64,000 nt of DNA from Eudorina sp. 2006-703-Eu-15 (Eukaryota; Chlorophyta; Chlorophyceae; Chlamydomonadales; Volvocaceae): contig BDSI01000070.1 of the NCBI GenBank assembly GCA_003117195.1, positions 310,501-374,500 on the forward strand, written 5' to 3'. How positions within the stretch are numbered: the first letter of the stretch is position 1; each line of letters starts with the position of its first letter. The notes under the pieces are model-generated. The model ran no database searches, was not told the DNA's origin, and saw nothing but the letters and a program-made list of their open reading frames with translations. The position numbers and the translations under genes were made by a program. Shown here one piece after another: positions 11,184-23,545 of the stretch.

Positions 11184-13377
11184 TCAGCAGTCGTTGTGTT
11201 TCGCGAGAGCGCTCCGGAGCCACGCGCCCGCCTCTCCCTCCAGGTTCACAGCCACACCCCGGCTACGACTGCCGTACAGGTGCCCTGCCGCGTCCCAGCG
11301 ACGGACCTGCTCCCCCGCCACGTGCATAGCCACCACGCAGGGCTGGGAGGACTGGGGGGGGAGGGTGGAGGGGGTGCGGAGGAGGAGGAGGACTGCTGGG
11401 TGGTCGGGTCGTGCAATCCCCGTATCCGACCCGACCCCAACCCGACCGGGACGACGACCGCGATCAGCAGTTCAGCAGTGAGCGCAATCCTCAAGCAAGC
11501 ATCGCGGATCGGATGTTGGCCCTGAAACGGAAACACAACAAACTGGATGGGAGGGCGATGAGACGGCCCCGGAATGCCCAATACACACAGTGCACAGTGC
11601 CCTTGTCGTCACCTCTTGTCACTCCCAGCCGGACGGTATCTCTGGGAGAGTGGGAGCACCGGACAGACGCAGGCCCCTATCCCCTCAGCCTGTCCGCCCC
11701 CGGGCCCGGACCCCTTGAGGCACCTGCGGGCGGGTGAGCCACAGCGGTGAGCCGGAGTTGCCGCCGCGCGTGTGGCAGTCGTGGTACAGCAGCGCCGGGC
11801 CGCCGCGGCCGCCGCCGCCGCTGCCGCCGGTGCTATTCCGCTGCTGCTGCGGAGGCAGTTGTATGTTGCAGCTCTCGAACCACAGGGTCCCGTTCTCTCG
11901 GTCGTCAGGGTAGCCGGCGACCTGAGGAAAGGATGGGGGGTTGACAGCGAAGCACCCACCCATCCACCCATCCACCCATTGGTTGGTACTATGATGGCAT
12001 TACCCGACCGACCCGACACGCGGCTGTCGTATATTGCTCTGTACGCGCTTCCACGTCATGCGCCGGTAAACTAAGCAGCGAGCAAGCATAGGTAGGTAGG
12101 TAGGTAGGTAGGTAGGTAGGTAGGTAGGTAGGTAGGTAGGTAGGTAGGTAGGTAGGTAGGTAGGTAGGTAGGTAGGTAGGTAGGTAGGTAGGTAGGTAGG
12201 TAGGTAGGTAGGTAGGTAGGTAGGTAGGTAGGTAAGTAGGTAGGTAGGTAGGTAGGTAGGTAGGTAGGTAGGTAGGTAGGTAGGTAGGTAGGAGAGCATA
12301 CACAGGGAGTCCGGCCCCACGGGTCGGAATCCGCCCGCGGGGCCATCACACACAGAGGATCAGGCCGAAGGGCCAGTGCCTGACCTGTACGGCAGCCGCC
12401 CGTACTGGTAGGCCGCCGTTCGCCTCCGCAGCGCCATCACCGCAGCCGCCGATCCCCATCCAACCCAGCTGGCGACCCAGCGGCGCGGCCAGCACCACCA
12501 GCGCATAGTCGTACCGCTCAGAGCCGGCGGCACCGGCGCCGCCGCCGCGGCGCCAGCCCTCCGGCACTTCCGTCGCCCGCCACGTCACTGTGCCGTACGG
12601 CGCCCAAGCCGACCTGCCATTCCTGCCTGCACGGCGTGCACCAGGGCACGTCCGCTTTGCAGATTTGTAGATGTGGGCAGAAGAGCACTGTAAAGCACTC
12701 TAGCGCTGTATTAGTACTCTAGGCCCTGTACTTATTCTGTTCCCTTTCTCGCTTCCGCCCTGTGTGTCATTTACATGGTGTCCACCGCCGTGAGGCTGCT
12801 GAGCGGTACACCAACACGCAGCATATACGCCGTCTGAGGAAGCATGAGTTCACAACCACGGGCTGCTGTGAATGAAATCTCTATGTAACCGTTACAAGGT
12901 GGACCCAATCTCTGTCGGGCCTGGCTGTGCATGCACGGGTGGGGGACGGCGATACCCGCGGGTCGAAGCAGCACCCGCGTTCCTAAAGGCGGTCCGAGGG
13001 CCCCCTTCCGCACGATACCCAGTGTCAGTAAAAACATTCGTAAACATAGTGTATTCACACATTGAAGGTACAGCGAGTCCTACAAAAGGTGATCATCGGC
13101 TGTAGTCTGTTGGCTGCACCGCACCGCAGACCGCACCGCACCGCACCTGCGCTGAACTCCAGCCCCGGCCACCAGATGTCCCGTACAGGGTCGTACACGC
13201 AGTGCGCCACGGTGACGACGTGGCATGGCCCGACGAGAAACGCCGTACATCCGTTCCGTAACTGCCCAACAAGGTTGTACGGATGTCGTGGAGGTAGCTC
13301 CCCGCGGGTCTTGGGGTCGGCAGCGGGGCACCCAGGGCAGCAGCGGCCGCCACACCCGCCGTCAAGGGACACGGCCG
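11184..13377 (-). CDS. V8-like (glutamyl endopeptidase-type) trypsin-fold serine protease, 5' end unresolved
   Basis: Peptidase of the S1 fold, closest in motif style to the bacterial/algal V8-like group. Exons on the minus strand: 13377-13147, 12626-12385, 11921-11724, 11342-11184, with intron phases 1, 0, 0 and at least 276 residues. The catalytic triad is visible: His in TVAHCVYD (exon 1), Asp in RYDYALVVL (exon 2), Ser in GGNSGSPLW (exon 3). The GYPDD...GTLW stretch and the C-terminal VVAMHVAG...SRGVAVN are typical of the group. All three catalytic residues are intact, so it is probably active. The first exon is entered at an AG acceptor in phase 1; the upstream exon with the start and any signal peptide was not found in the roughly 580 bases shared with the divergent thioredoxin gene, so secretion cannot be judged. 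Substrate is unknown. Confidence 0.82.
12089..12292 (+). repeat. (TAGG)n microsatellite, about 51 units, protease intron
   Basis: Nearly perfect tetranucleotide array with one TAAG variant around 12231-12240. It lies in the intron between the Asp and Ser exons of the protease. Read as CCTA on the minus strand it gives long open LPTY-repeat frames in all three frames; these are artefacts. Confidence 0.97.
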
Positions 13378-13958
13378 CTTCGGTACCGTAACAGCAGATC
13401 AGGGCAAATTACCGGTAAGAGATAAGCGCTCTTCCTTACCAAGTAATCTGCGACCGCTCCGCTTGCGTCTGCGGCCGGTGTGCATCCAACGCCGGGAACG
13501 CTGGCACAGCCGCTGTCACCGCTGCATCCAACGAGGACGCACAATAGGCACCAAACAGGGAAATGCGCAGCCCAAGTACACGAGGACAGCAATTCCTTGA
13601 GCCAGCGCCGTGGTGTGGCGTGAGATGCCCCGCCGCAATATGGCAGCAGAATGTGGCCGTGAATGCTGCCAGGGTGTTTCGACCTTGGCCCGTGGGTCGG
13701 GGCATGTTGACGCGTTGCGCCCGGCATGCTTGATGAACGTCCAGTTTCTATATACTGCAAGGATATTATTAAGAAGGTATTTTGTAATCGTGAAGTCTGT
13801 CTTGGCGGTTAGCAATTGGGGCACCGTGCAAGCTCGATTCTCGGACTGTCACCGATGTATACTTGATGCAGCCTGTCAATGGTAGCTAGCTGGTACTCAC
13901 ATTCTCACCACATTTGGCTCGACGGTTTGAGCTCTGTCTTACTTCGGTGTCGGAAATT
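13378..13958. promoter_or_regulatory. Intergenic region between divergent protease and thioredoxin genes
   Basis: About 580 bases separate the first protease exon found (minus) from the thioredoxin start (plus). It must contain the thioredoxin promoter and the missing 5' exon(s) of the protease. On the minus strand a good donor (TTG|GTAAGG at about 13436) could belong to that missing exon, but no frame before it joins cleanly. No specific element was recognised. Confidence 0.4.
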
Positions 13959-15103
13959 ATGCTTTCTCAAGCTGTCCGCTCTGCCCGCCACGGCCAGTGT
14001 GCCCTGCAGTTGTGTTCCTCAAAACTACTTGGGCAAAATGCACGTTATGCGACAGGTATTAGCAGGGAAAGAGCATTTTCTCAGCGAGCGGTCCCTTATT
14101 ACACACTCGCCTTTCCATTTGCGGTGCAGCAGCTGCCGAGGACAAGGTCATTGAACTCAAGAGCGATAAAGATTTCGCATCAAAACTAAAAGATGCCGCA
14201 GGTAAGGAATCCGATGTTTGTCCGTGTCGTTATGCGACACGCTTGAGGCTGGAGGCACAGCACCCGCGCCTGCAGCAGCTCAGCAGGCGGCACCGAGGGT
14301 TCACAGCCCTCCTCACAGCTTTACGGCGTCGCTTGCAGACTCGGGATCGCTGATGGTCGTCGACTTCACAGCCAAGTGGTGTGGGCCCTGCCGCATGATC
14401 GCACCCATCTTCAGCCAGCTCTCCAACAAGTACAACAACGTGAGCCCTGCCCTGTTCGTGTGGGGGTTTGAGGGTTGGGGCTTTGACGCGCGAGGGCGGG
14501 GAACACGACTCAGACGTCACCGCCGGGGCGTAGGTTAGGCTAGAACTTGCCGGACATCTCCTCAACAGGCAGCGACCTAACGAGCGATGCCGAGAGGTTC
14601 CATAATTGTTGGGATACCATGACGACTATTGCCAGCTAACTCCCTCACAACCACCTGCCAACCGCCTGCCAGGTTTCCTTCGTCAAGGTCGACATCGACA
14701 ACCCGGGGGTGGAGGGAACGGTCAACGACCACAGCATCACCGGCGTGGTGGGTGGCTGACGGGGATTGAGAATGGGGCGGACGCGAAGCGGTGTGCCTTT
14801 GCCGCATGCACCCCACGGCGCAGCGCCCGCGTTGCACCCACATGGCCAGTACCCTGGTGACGCGCGGTGTGGCCACACCCTGACTGACCCTGTGGGGTCG
14901 CCCCAACCATATCCCTGCCCGCCGGGTGAAAGACGGCCTGTCGCTCTGACGTGGCGCCCTCTTCGTCCCCCGTGACCTGTATGTCGTACCGTCATGCCGT
15001 ACAGCCTACCTTTGTGTACTACAAGGGCGGCCGGCGCGTGGAGAGCTTCAGCGGCGCGCGGTCGGAAATGCTGGAGGAGCTGATCAAGAAGCACACCAAG
15101 TAG
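13959..15103 (+). CDS. Thioredoxin with a mitochondrial presequence (type o-like), 5 exons
   Basis: Small dithiol-disulfide oxidoreductase. Exons 13959-14055, 14130-14201, 14339-14439, 14673-14747, 15005-15103 (phases 1, 1, 0, 0) join to 147 residues. The active site WCGPCRM is complete in exon 3, and the cis-Pro segment ([11 protein letters not shown]) spans the exon 4-5 junction. Exon 1 encodes about 32 residues rich in Arg, Ser, Ala and Gln with no acidic residue ([12 protein letters not shown]...NARYAT), a classic mitochondrial presequence with an RYA-type cleavage region. That points to thioredoxin o, which in plants works on mitochondrial matrix enzymes. A cytosolic h-type would lack this extension. 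Divergent from the protease and convergent with the BRUTUS-like gene. Family is certain; targeting is inferred. Confidence 0.93.
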
Positions 15104-17908
15104 ACCGCGAAGCGAGGGCCGATTGGCAGCGCACTGGGCGGCTTGGAATTTTGGTATGGGATTTTGTGCGGTGTGGCAGTGATAGGCAGCGCACGGCGAA
15201 GCGTCAACCAGCTGGGGGCCCGAAGTGGCAACGGAGCTGGCTGCTGTCCTGGATGCCCGCTGCTGTTAGGAATGTGCGGTGTGGGTCTGATTCGGGCAGC
15301 GGCCCTGCAGGGCAGCACCACCGGCTCTCGGATGCAGTTGTGTCAGGCTGGGCCCGCAACCTTGGCGATAGCCGGGAGGTGCCTCGCTGCTGCCCGAGGT
15401 CTTCCAGCGGCACTGCGCGCCGCACGGTGTGGGTGCGAGTGAACGGAAGAAGGTGCGACACACTGGCAACCGGGCGGTTTGGTGGGATGCCGACGTGGGA
15501 CGAAGATGACCGTTAGGGCGCTAAGCGGTTGAGGTCCCGATGCGCTGGCGCTTACGAGTAACGGACGTGCTGGCTGGCGTCTCTGTGCGTACATTGACTC
15601 GCGGACATGATGGTGTCGCACATCGGTATGTGGGGGAGTCGGTGGTCGTCTGCGATGATGGCGGCGCAACTCCTAAGGAGGTGGTCGTCGTTTGAGGTCC
15701 TGCAGGTCAATGCTGCGGCGATAGATGTAGGCCCTTCGGAGTTTGAAAGACGCGGGCCCCGGGGGTCGCCCATGCCGCTGCGTCCGGGGTGGGGCTCATC
15801 AGTTACGGGGTTCGAGGTTAAAAAGAAACAGCCCAGACACACCCAGCCCGGCCCGGGGTTCGGGGTGCGCGACCTTGCGAGTGCGCATCCGACAGTGGGC
15901 ACTGTCGGGAGCACCGAGTGAGACGGGTGTGTGTGCAGGGAATGGCGGGACGGACGCCGCGCTGCTCGGGACCTCCGCATCCGGGATGGCAGAGATGCGG
16001 ATGCGAGTCCTCCAACGCTGGCAGGTCGTGCCATCCATTGTTACGTGCCTCATTACAGCCACCAGCGCACCGCCAGCCTGCTGCCAGCTCGCGCTCGGCG
16101 GGGTATACCCGTTGCTGCGGCCTACAACCACCTGCTCGTCAGGGCTATTCTTATTACCTTCGGTACACGTCAGCGGTTCCGCCCCAAACGCCTGCTCGGC
16201 ACGGCCAAGCAACGACTTTGCCATGGGGTTGTTGCAGGATGTCCTTCATGTCACTGGGGCGACGAGGGCACATGACCCGACCTTGACCTGCCCTAAGAAA
16301 ACCTACTGGATCTCTTTCGTGGAGCGCACACGACAGAAAGATCCAAAACGTTCCAAGCACCAAACCGTACTACAACCATATTATGCACAGGCAGGATGCA
16401 AAAGGCAATCACGCAAGCCGTCTACATGCTCACCACGCCCCAGGACGCCGGGCTCAACGTTTCACATTATGCCCCACAGCGCCGGAAACAACTGAAGGCC
16501 GAAGACGTAAAATATATACAACAAGCTTCGGGGGGACATAAGCTTGTTTCCAACGATATCGAATCGCCAACAGCACAGCGCAATCTTTAAATGCCTCGCG
16601 CGTCGTTGACGTGCTGCCTGGAAGTTGACACTACCGTATATCGCCAGCCGCCGCTTCGCCGGGGTGTGTACTCAGCAAGAAACCCCCCGAATGGTGCGTG
16701 TGTGCATGATCAGGCCGCGCGCAATGACTGGCCAAGCACCAGCTTGCTGAACGGACCTGCACGCACATCTTCACAAGCCAACGTTGCCTGCCTGCCAAGA
16801 AATTCTGAACGCCACGCGCCACACATCACATGGCGCCATGTATTGAAAACTGCCGACCAAGATCCCGCCCTTTTGAGACGTTGCACATTCAGCTCTCCCT
16901 CCGGCTTTCAAACAACTCAGCGCCCCGCCTGAACCATCTCCTGCACACCTGCCGTTGCCCACAGGCCTCGCAAAGCCCTCGTAACAGCATTTCCGCCTCG
17001 AGAACAGTCACTTTGAAGGACAAGCAATACAGCACCCCATTGCATTACGGCCTCACAGCTCTAGTCCTGAAAAGCCCCAGCCTGACGCTTAGCCGCGCCC
17101 CAGCCTTGACGCTTGCCCTTATGCCGCGCCCCCCTTCGACACGCACACTCACAGAGAGAAAGAGAATGACCACCAACCTCCTGTTGCCGTATCGCCCACC
17201 CACAACCCTCATCCAGTCATCAGCGGCTTCAGCGACAGTGCGCGCTCATGTAGCTGACAACCAGCCATACAATCCACACCGTCGGCTCGTCAGTGACGTT
17301 GCAATGTGCCCAGTTAACATGTGGCCTGTGCTACATCTTTCTCTTCTCCCCTCACCTACCCGACACGTGACATGCAGCAGTGCGACATCAACACATCATA
17401 TCATTAGGTCTGACTTGTTAGGCTCCCACTCTCTTCTTGGTCTTGCGCCGCAACGAACCGCGCCAGGAACGGGCATACGTACGTCTGCCACGGTGGACAG
17501 CAGACACTTCGTGCACGGCAAGGGAGGTCTCTCGCGGGGGCAGTACACGAGGCAACAAACGACAATGTAAAGTCCAAGCGCTACACACGCACGCGCGCAC
17601 ACGCACACACCCCTGACTGGGCGGCTTTCTCGCTGAACACACCGCGGATTCTTGCAGTACAACATCGGCTCACCGACACAGACCCGACAGCAAGCGCACC
17701 AAGACGCCGACACTCGCATGGGTTGAGGAAGCGCACCAAATGAAATCAGCAACAAGCAGGCCAGCAACTAAATTCATGCGTCGGGGGATCGTTGTTTCGC
17801 GGCGCACTCGGGACACCGCACCGCGCCGTACCGTATCGTACCGCACCGTACACAAGGACTGCCAAAATCAACGGAAAGCTGCGGAGGGTTCCCCTTCCCC
17901 CCGTCTTA
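15104..17908. other. Convergent 3' region between thioredoxin and BTS/HRZ gene
   Basis: Contains both 3' UTRs and no supported gene. It holds one copy of a dispersed repeat (15809-15860) and a patch of CCGTA/CCGCA pentamer repeats at about 17815-17855. Open frames here have no splice support or recognisable domains. Confidence 0.5.
15809..15860 (+). repeat. Dispersed repeat copy (AAAAAGAAAC-GCCCAG family)
   Basis: GAGGTTAAAAAGAAACAGCC followed by CAGACACACCCAGC; nearly the same string occurs at 39611-39650. Confidence 0.6.
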
Positions 17909-20900
17909 TTACAGCACGCGCGTGTTATAGGAGCGGCAGTGTGGGCAGGAGTGGTACACGAAGTGGAAGGGCGCGAAGCCCATCTTGCCGCAATCGTTGC
18001 AGAGGACCTGCTGCATGCGGCCCGCGTACTCGGGCGGCAGCCGCTCGGAGGCCAGCAGCGAGTCCAGCATCTGGAAGTAGACCGACATGTCACCGACAGA
18101 CTTGCAGCACAGCGGGCACGTGTAGTTGTACCGCGTGTACGTAAGGAAGCAGCTGCTGTGCATGAAGTGCCCGCACGGCAGCTCCTGCTCGGGGGCGTGG
18201 GGCAGATCAGGCGGCGAGGTTGGAGGGCAGTTTGGAGAGAGGCAGACGCGGGGTCGGGTGGGTCGGGTGTGGGGAATGGAGATTGACTTTGTGGCTGCGC
18301 GTCCCCCGCACATACAACCCGCACGACGTCCGGCACTGCACCGTTGCCTCGCGAGGCAATGCCACCGCCTGCAAAAGCCGGAGCGCCAGGTCGGAGCTCC
18401 GCGCAGCACACCGCTTATCTGGCCAGTTTGCCGGCCGTTGGTACGCCGTGCCGCACCTTGATGGGCTGGCTGCTGTCGAAGAGCGCCTCATGGCACACGG
18501 GGCAGTTGCCCTCGATGCACTTCTCCCGGCACTTGTGGCTGCTGAAGAGGCTCAGGTTCATGCAGGCGTTGCAGTTCATGCAGTGGAAAAAGTCAACGCC
18601 CAGACCGCGGCCGCGCCTGCGAGGGACGCCCCGATGGACGGATGGATTTGGTTGGTTGGTTGATTGGGTGGGTGGATGGTGGATGGGCGGAAATGGTTGG
18701 GTGTAGGCATGGAGAGTTGGAGACGCCCATGACCACCGGGCACGATGCGGCAGCTGCCGCAATGTGTAAACTGCATCCCTTTCTACTTGTGGTTACCGTA
18801 TTGGACCCGGGCCGCTGAGCGGTGACACCCAAGGGGGCTAAACGTCAAAGGAGCGCGCGAATCTGTCAGCTTGCCACCGCGTCGTCCTGCCAATGCACAA
18901 CGCTCACAGGAACTCCTACCTCCTCCTTCCTTTAATCCTTTGCGCCGAGCGCCATGGAGGAAAAGCCTGCACAAGGGCACTTCAAAAGGACGATCCCCCA
19001 CATTTGGCCCGCACGTTTGCCCACACGCACAAACCCTGTGCCCACCTGCACACGTTGCAGAAGGGGCAGTGGTAGATGTCCTTGCCCGGCTCGTCGTCGA
19101 AGAGGTGGCAGATGTTGCACACGTAGCGGGCCATGGCGGCGCCGCAGGCGCGGCAGGCGCCGCCCACCGGCTGCCTGGTGCCGCAGAGCATGCAGCGCAT
19201 CTCGCTGACGGCGTACCGGTCCATGCGGTGGTCGCACACCTCGTCGTGGCACAGCCTGCGGCGGGAGAGGCGGGGGCGGGGCGGTCACGAGGACGACATC
19301 CGAGGGAGGGCGCAGGACGTGGAGGGATGCGAGGCAGGCAGCGGGCACGTGGAGGGACACGTGGACATCAACGGAGATCCACGACTCGCTGGGTGCTCCT
19401 TCGGCGTTGACACGGTACATATTGTAATGTTGCCCTTTGAGTATTTCTAACAGAAGACGTCGATCCGAAGTGCTCCTGGGGCGCTCAGGCGGTGGGCTGC
19501 GCGTAGCTGTGGGCTGCGCTTTGGGCACACACCGGGAATCTGGTCGGCATGCGGTGGGTGTGGGCTCTGGCCAAGCGCGCGCCCGACTATACCCATCCGG
19601 TCGGTTGCGCTTACCAGGTATCTTCGCTGCAGATACCGGCAACCTGCACTCACGACGCAGCAGCCTACCTATGGCGCGCCACGGCATGGTGTTCACGGTC
19701 CAGCGGCGCGCGTACGGGGGTACGTAGCCCGGCAACGCCACAGCACGAGGCTCGCCCCCCCGGAGGGCTGCCGTACCTGCACGTGAAGATCTTGTTGCAG
19801 CAGGGCGCCACCAGCTGGCACTTGCGCTGGTAGTGCTGGCAGCCCAGGATCCCGGCGGCCGCGTTGTGGAACGTGCGGTGGATGGGGGCATCATCGGGCG
19901 CGGTAGGCGCCGCCGCCGGTGCGACCGTCGCCGCCGCCGCCGCCGCAGCTATCGAACCGCGGGACAGCATGATGCAGAGTCGTCAGCGCGGCAGGACATT
20001 GGCAGCACAGCGGGTACCCGCTGGAGAATGTTCGCGCAGCTGTTGCGGCCGAAAAGGCCGCTGTGAAGGCACGCCAGCCCGTGCTGACACGGGTCTCAAA
20101 ATCGCCCACAGAGCGAGGCGCAACAAATGGCCCTAGCCGGGCCCTTTAATCGTTCGGAAAACAGCGTGAAGCTGTGCCGTAACGGCGAGTCAGCTGTCAA
20201 GTAACACATGCAGTACCCTTACAACGTGATCATGACGAAGGCCGGCAGCACATCTATCCTGAAGAACAGCACCACCAACAAGCTGGCGACAGGGTAGCCC
20301 TTCGGGTACGAAAGCCCAAACCCCGCACACACACCTGCGGCGAGCGCGCCGACGGTGCTGCTGCCTGTCACACCAGTTGCCCCAAGCTGCGGGTGCTGCG
20401 GGTGCTGCGGGTGTTGCGGGTGCTGCGCGTGGCACGGGTGGTGCGGGTGCTGCGCGTGCTGCGCGTGGCACGGGTGGTGCGGGTGCTGCGCGTGCTGCGC
20501 GTGCTGGTGGTGCTGCGGGTGCTGCGGGTGCTGCTCGCTCGCCTCCGCCTGGCCCATGCGGCGCTGCTGCGCCACGATGTACTTGGAGACCATCATGTTC
20601 TGCATCAGGTAGGCCTTGCGCTCGGGCTCCAGGGAGGAGTCGTTGGACACCCTGTGCGGTGCGGGGGGGGGGGGGGATGAGGACGATATGCGAGCCGGAC
20701 GTGAGAGAACCCACATCGATTGAGGGGGTGCGTGGGTGGGGTATGGGCAACGCGGGGTGGGAGGGCACACACTGGGGTCGCCCGGGGGTACAACCACCCC
20801 AGGGCAGTACCGGGTGGATGGCTCGGGGCCATTGCTGCGGTGTGTTGCTGCGACACGAGATGCGCCGCCAGGCCATCAAGAGCAGTCATAAGGCCCGGGT

Positions 20901-23514
20901 ACTGGCAGTCCGAGGTAGGTGGCGGTCCACAGGTCCGCAAGACCGGACGCAACTGCTTACTTAATCAGGACACGGACCAAACATCCTGGAGTACCCGCCC
21001 CACTGAGCAATGCGGCGGGCAGTGCCTTGGACTCCCTCCCCTGAGCTCTGCCCCAGGGTGTCGGGGGAGTCTTCAGCGGTGCGCGCCGGCAGCCCACCCC
21101 CATCCCTCCCACCTTCGGATCGCGGCCTCCAGCTGCTGCTGGTTCATGCGGAAGATGTCCTCCCAGCCGGGCCGGAAAGAGGTGCTGTCGGCCACGGCGC
21201 CCTGCGGGCAGGCGCAAGGCCCCGACCCGGCAGCGCCGGGCGGGGCCCCGACGGACCCGCCTCCAGCCGCCTCAGGTCCGCCGCCGCCTGCGCCGCCTGT
21301 GGCCGACGGCCAAGGCGTGACAGCAGCAATCAGTCACGACCCCAACCCAACCGAGCGGAAGGAGCGGCGGAGGACGTCCAAGTGGGCATTGCTGTGACTC
21401 TTGGCTGGCCGCGGGCATCCCACACCGGGACGTGCTGCCTTATTTTGCGTGCCCGCGCACGTGCGTCACACGGACGCACAGCAACGTGGCGTGGGTCTGA
21501 GAGGCTGGGGTCAGCGACCTGATGGGCGCCGCCTGCAGCGCAGTGCCCATGTTCGCAGCCTGCGGCCTGCGGGCAGCATGCACGCCTCGCAGCCCCGCCT
21601 CAGCAGCTCCACGGACGCCCTCCGGCTCCCAGGGCCGCCTTAAAAACCCTCGGCCGCCGAGTCGTTATCGCACCCTGCCCCTGCCACCCCGCGTGCTCAC
21701 CCGTCGCCAGATACTCGGCCACCTGCTGCAGCGGTTGCTGGCTGGCGGCGTGCGGTGGTGGTGGTGGGGCCGCCGCCCCCGCCGCCACGGCCTCCAGGCC
21801 GATGGAGCTGGCCCGGCTGGGCGCGCCGCTGTCTACGCCGCTGCTGCCGCTCGCGCCGGAGCTGGCGCTGACCGCCCCGCCCGCGCCCGCCCCCGCCTGC
21901 ACCGCCTCCAGCCACTGGTCGAACATGGTGTTGCGGGTGGCCGCCCGCAGCGAGTCCATCATGGCGTCCCGCTCCTCCTCACTGAAGGTCTCTGCAGGCA
22001 GGAGAGGGCGCAGGGGTGCGGCGCAAAGGTGTGTGGCAGAGCGCCGGGGATATGGCGTGTGCAAGTCATGTACCGTAATATCACAAAAACCCAAGCACAG
22101 TTCATCGGGCTTCAACGGCCGTCTCAGAGCTCTCTTTCCTTCCGAGGCCGGGAAGTACCGTATTCTCCTCCGCCACACATGTGCTGGGTTACGTCCTGTG
22201 CTTGATTTTGTTCCTGTTGCCCATATCCCCTGTTCCCCTCAAAGCCGTTCCCCTGCGGGGCCGGGGCCGTTCCCCGTCGCGGCCCTCCCCCGTCGCGGCC
22301 CTACGCCCTTCCCCGTCCCGGGCCTTCCGCAGCGCCGCACCTGACACCCAGGGCAGCAGCGCCTGCAGCACCTGCGCGCCCGTGCGGCCGATGATGACCC
22401 CCACCAGGTACTGCTGCTCCTCCCGGCTGAAGTGCTCCGTGAACAGCGGCCACAGCTCGCTCTCCTCGGAGCGGATGTGCGTCTCCAGGGAGGCGCGGAT
22501 GGCGGCGCACATACGCCGCACGCCCATCACCTGCCGCGACAGCTCCTCCTCGTGGCCGGGGCTCAGGATGTCCACCGCGCGGAAGCGGTCGATCGCCTGT
22601 CAGGGAGGGAGGGAGGGTCACAAGAAGCACAGGACCAGGCCGGGGGCCGGCCGGGAGAGCAGCGGATCGAGAATGCGGATCGACTACGCGGCGCCGGGCG
22701 GCCGCGTCCAAGCGTGGGACGGGCTACTAATGGTCGTGCTCTGCTGGAGCAACATGGCAGCATGTATGGACGTACGGTGACGGTTCCGACGCATCCGTCC
22801 GCGCTGCCTCGCTCTGCGCCCTGCAACCCACACTGAACCTGCACACACAGACACATACCGTCCGGCAGCGAAGTCCCAAACCCTGGACGCCCCCATTCAA
22901 CCCCCGGTCCCTCCCCCGGGACCCCACCTGCTCCAGGTCCCCAAACAGCTGCTCCTCCTGCCGGTGGTCCAGCGTGTAGGCGTGGCTCACGTTCCGCAGC
23001 GCCTGCTTGGCCTCCAGCGCCGGGAACACGATCTCGTCCTCCGACTTGCTGTGCGCCCGGTAGATGCCCTGAGGCACGGCCAAGTCAGGGGCAAAGCATG
23101 CCAGGGGTGGTGAGACGGCGACGGCGGCGGCTGCGGCCCGGAGATAGGGTACCCCAGGTGATGCACAGAAGGGAGGAGGCTGCTTCGCGGTGACATGGAT
23201 GCAATGTCGCCTTACTGCCCCACATTCCAAGAGCTCGCACGCACGCACGCACGCACGCACATACACAGGACTGAATCTGACTCAATCGACGCACACACGG
23301 GTCCGCACGTCTCCGCACGCGACTCCGCCCGCTGTACCTGCAGGAATTGGAACCGTCCGTGGAAGTTCTGCAGCACGGGCAGCAGTCCGCCGCGCACCAC
23401 CGCCACCGCCCCCGTGCTGCCCTCCGAGGACGGCACCGGCAGCTGCCCGGCGTCGGAGGCGGTGCCCCCCTGGGTCCGGGCGGGCGGCGTCGCCGCCGGG
23501 AGTTGCTGCACGGC

Positions 23515-23545
<31 letters not shown>

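Noticed and set aside
11989..12353. LPTY-repeat open frames on the minus strand
   Set aside because: Pure translation of the (CCTA)n microsatellite in all frames; it lies within a protease intron. The array is also not a telomere repeat.
15552..17570. Several 100-250-codon open frames after the thioredoxin
   Set aside because: No recognisable protein sequence, no paired splice sites and frames open on both strands, as expected by chance in GC-rich DNA.
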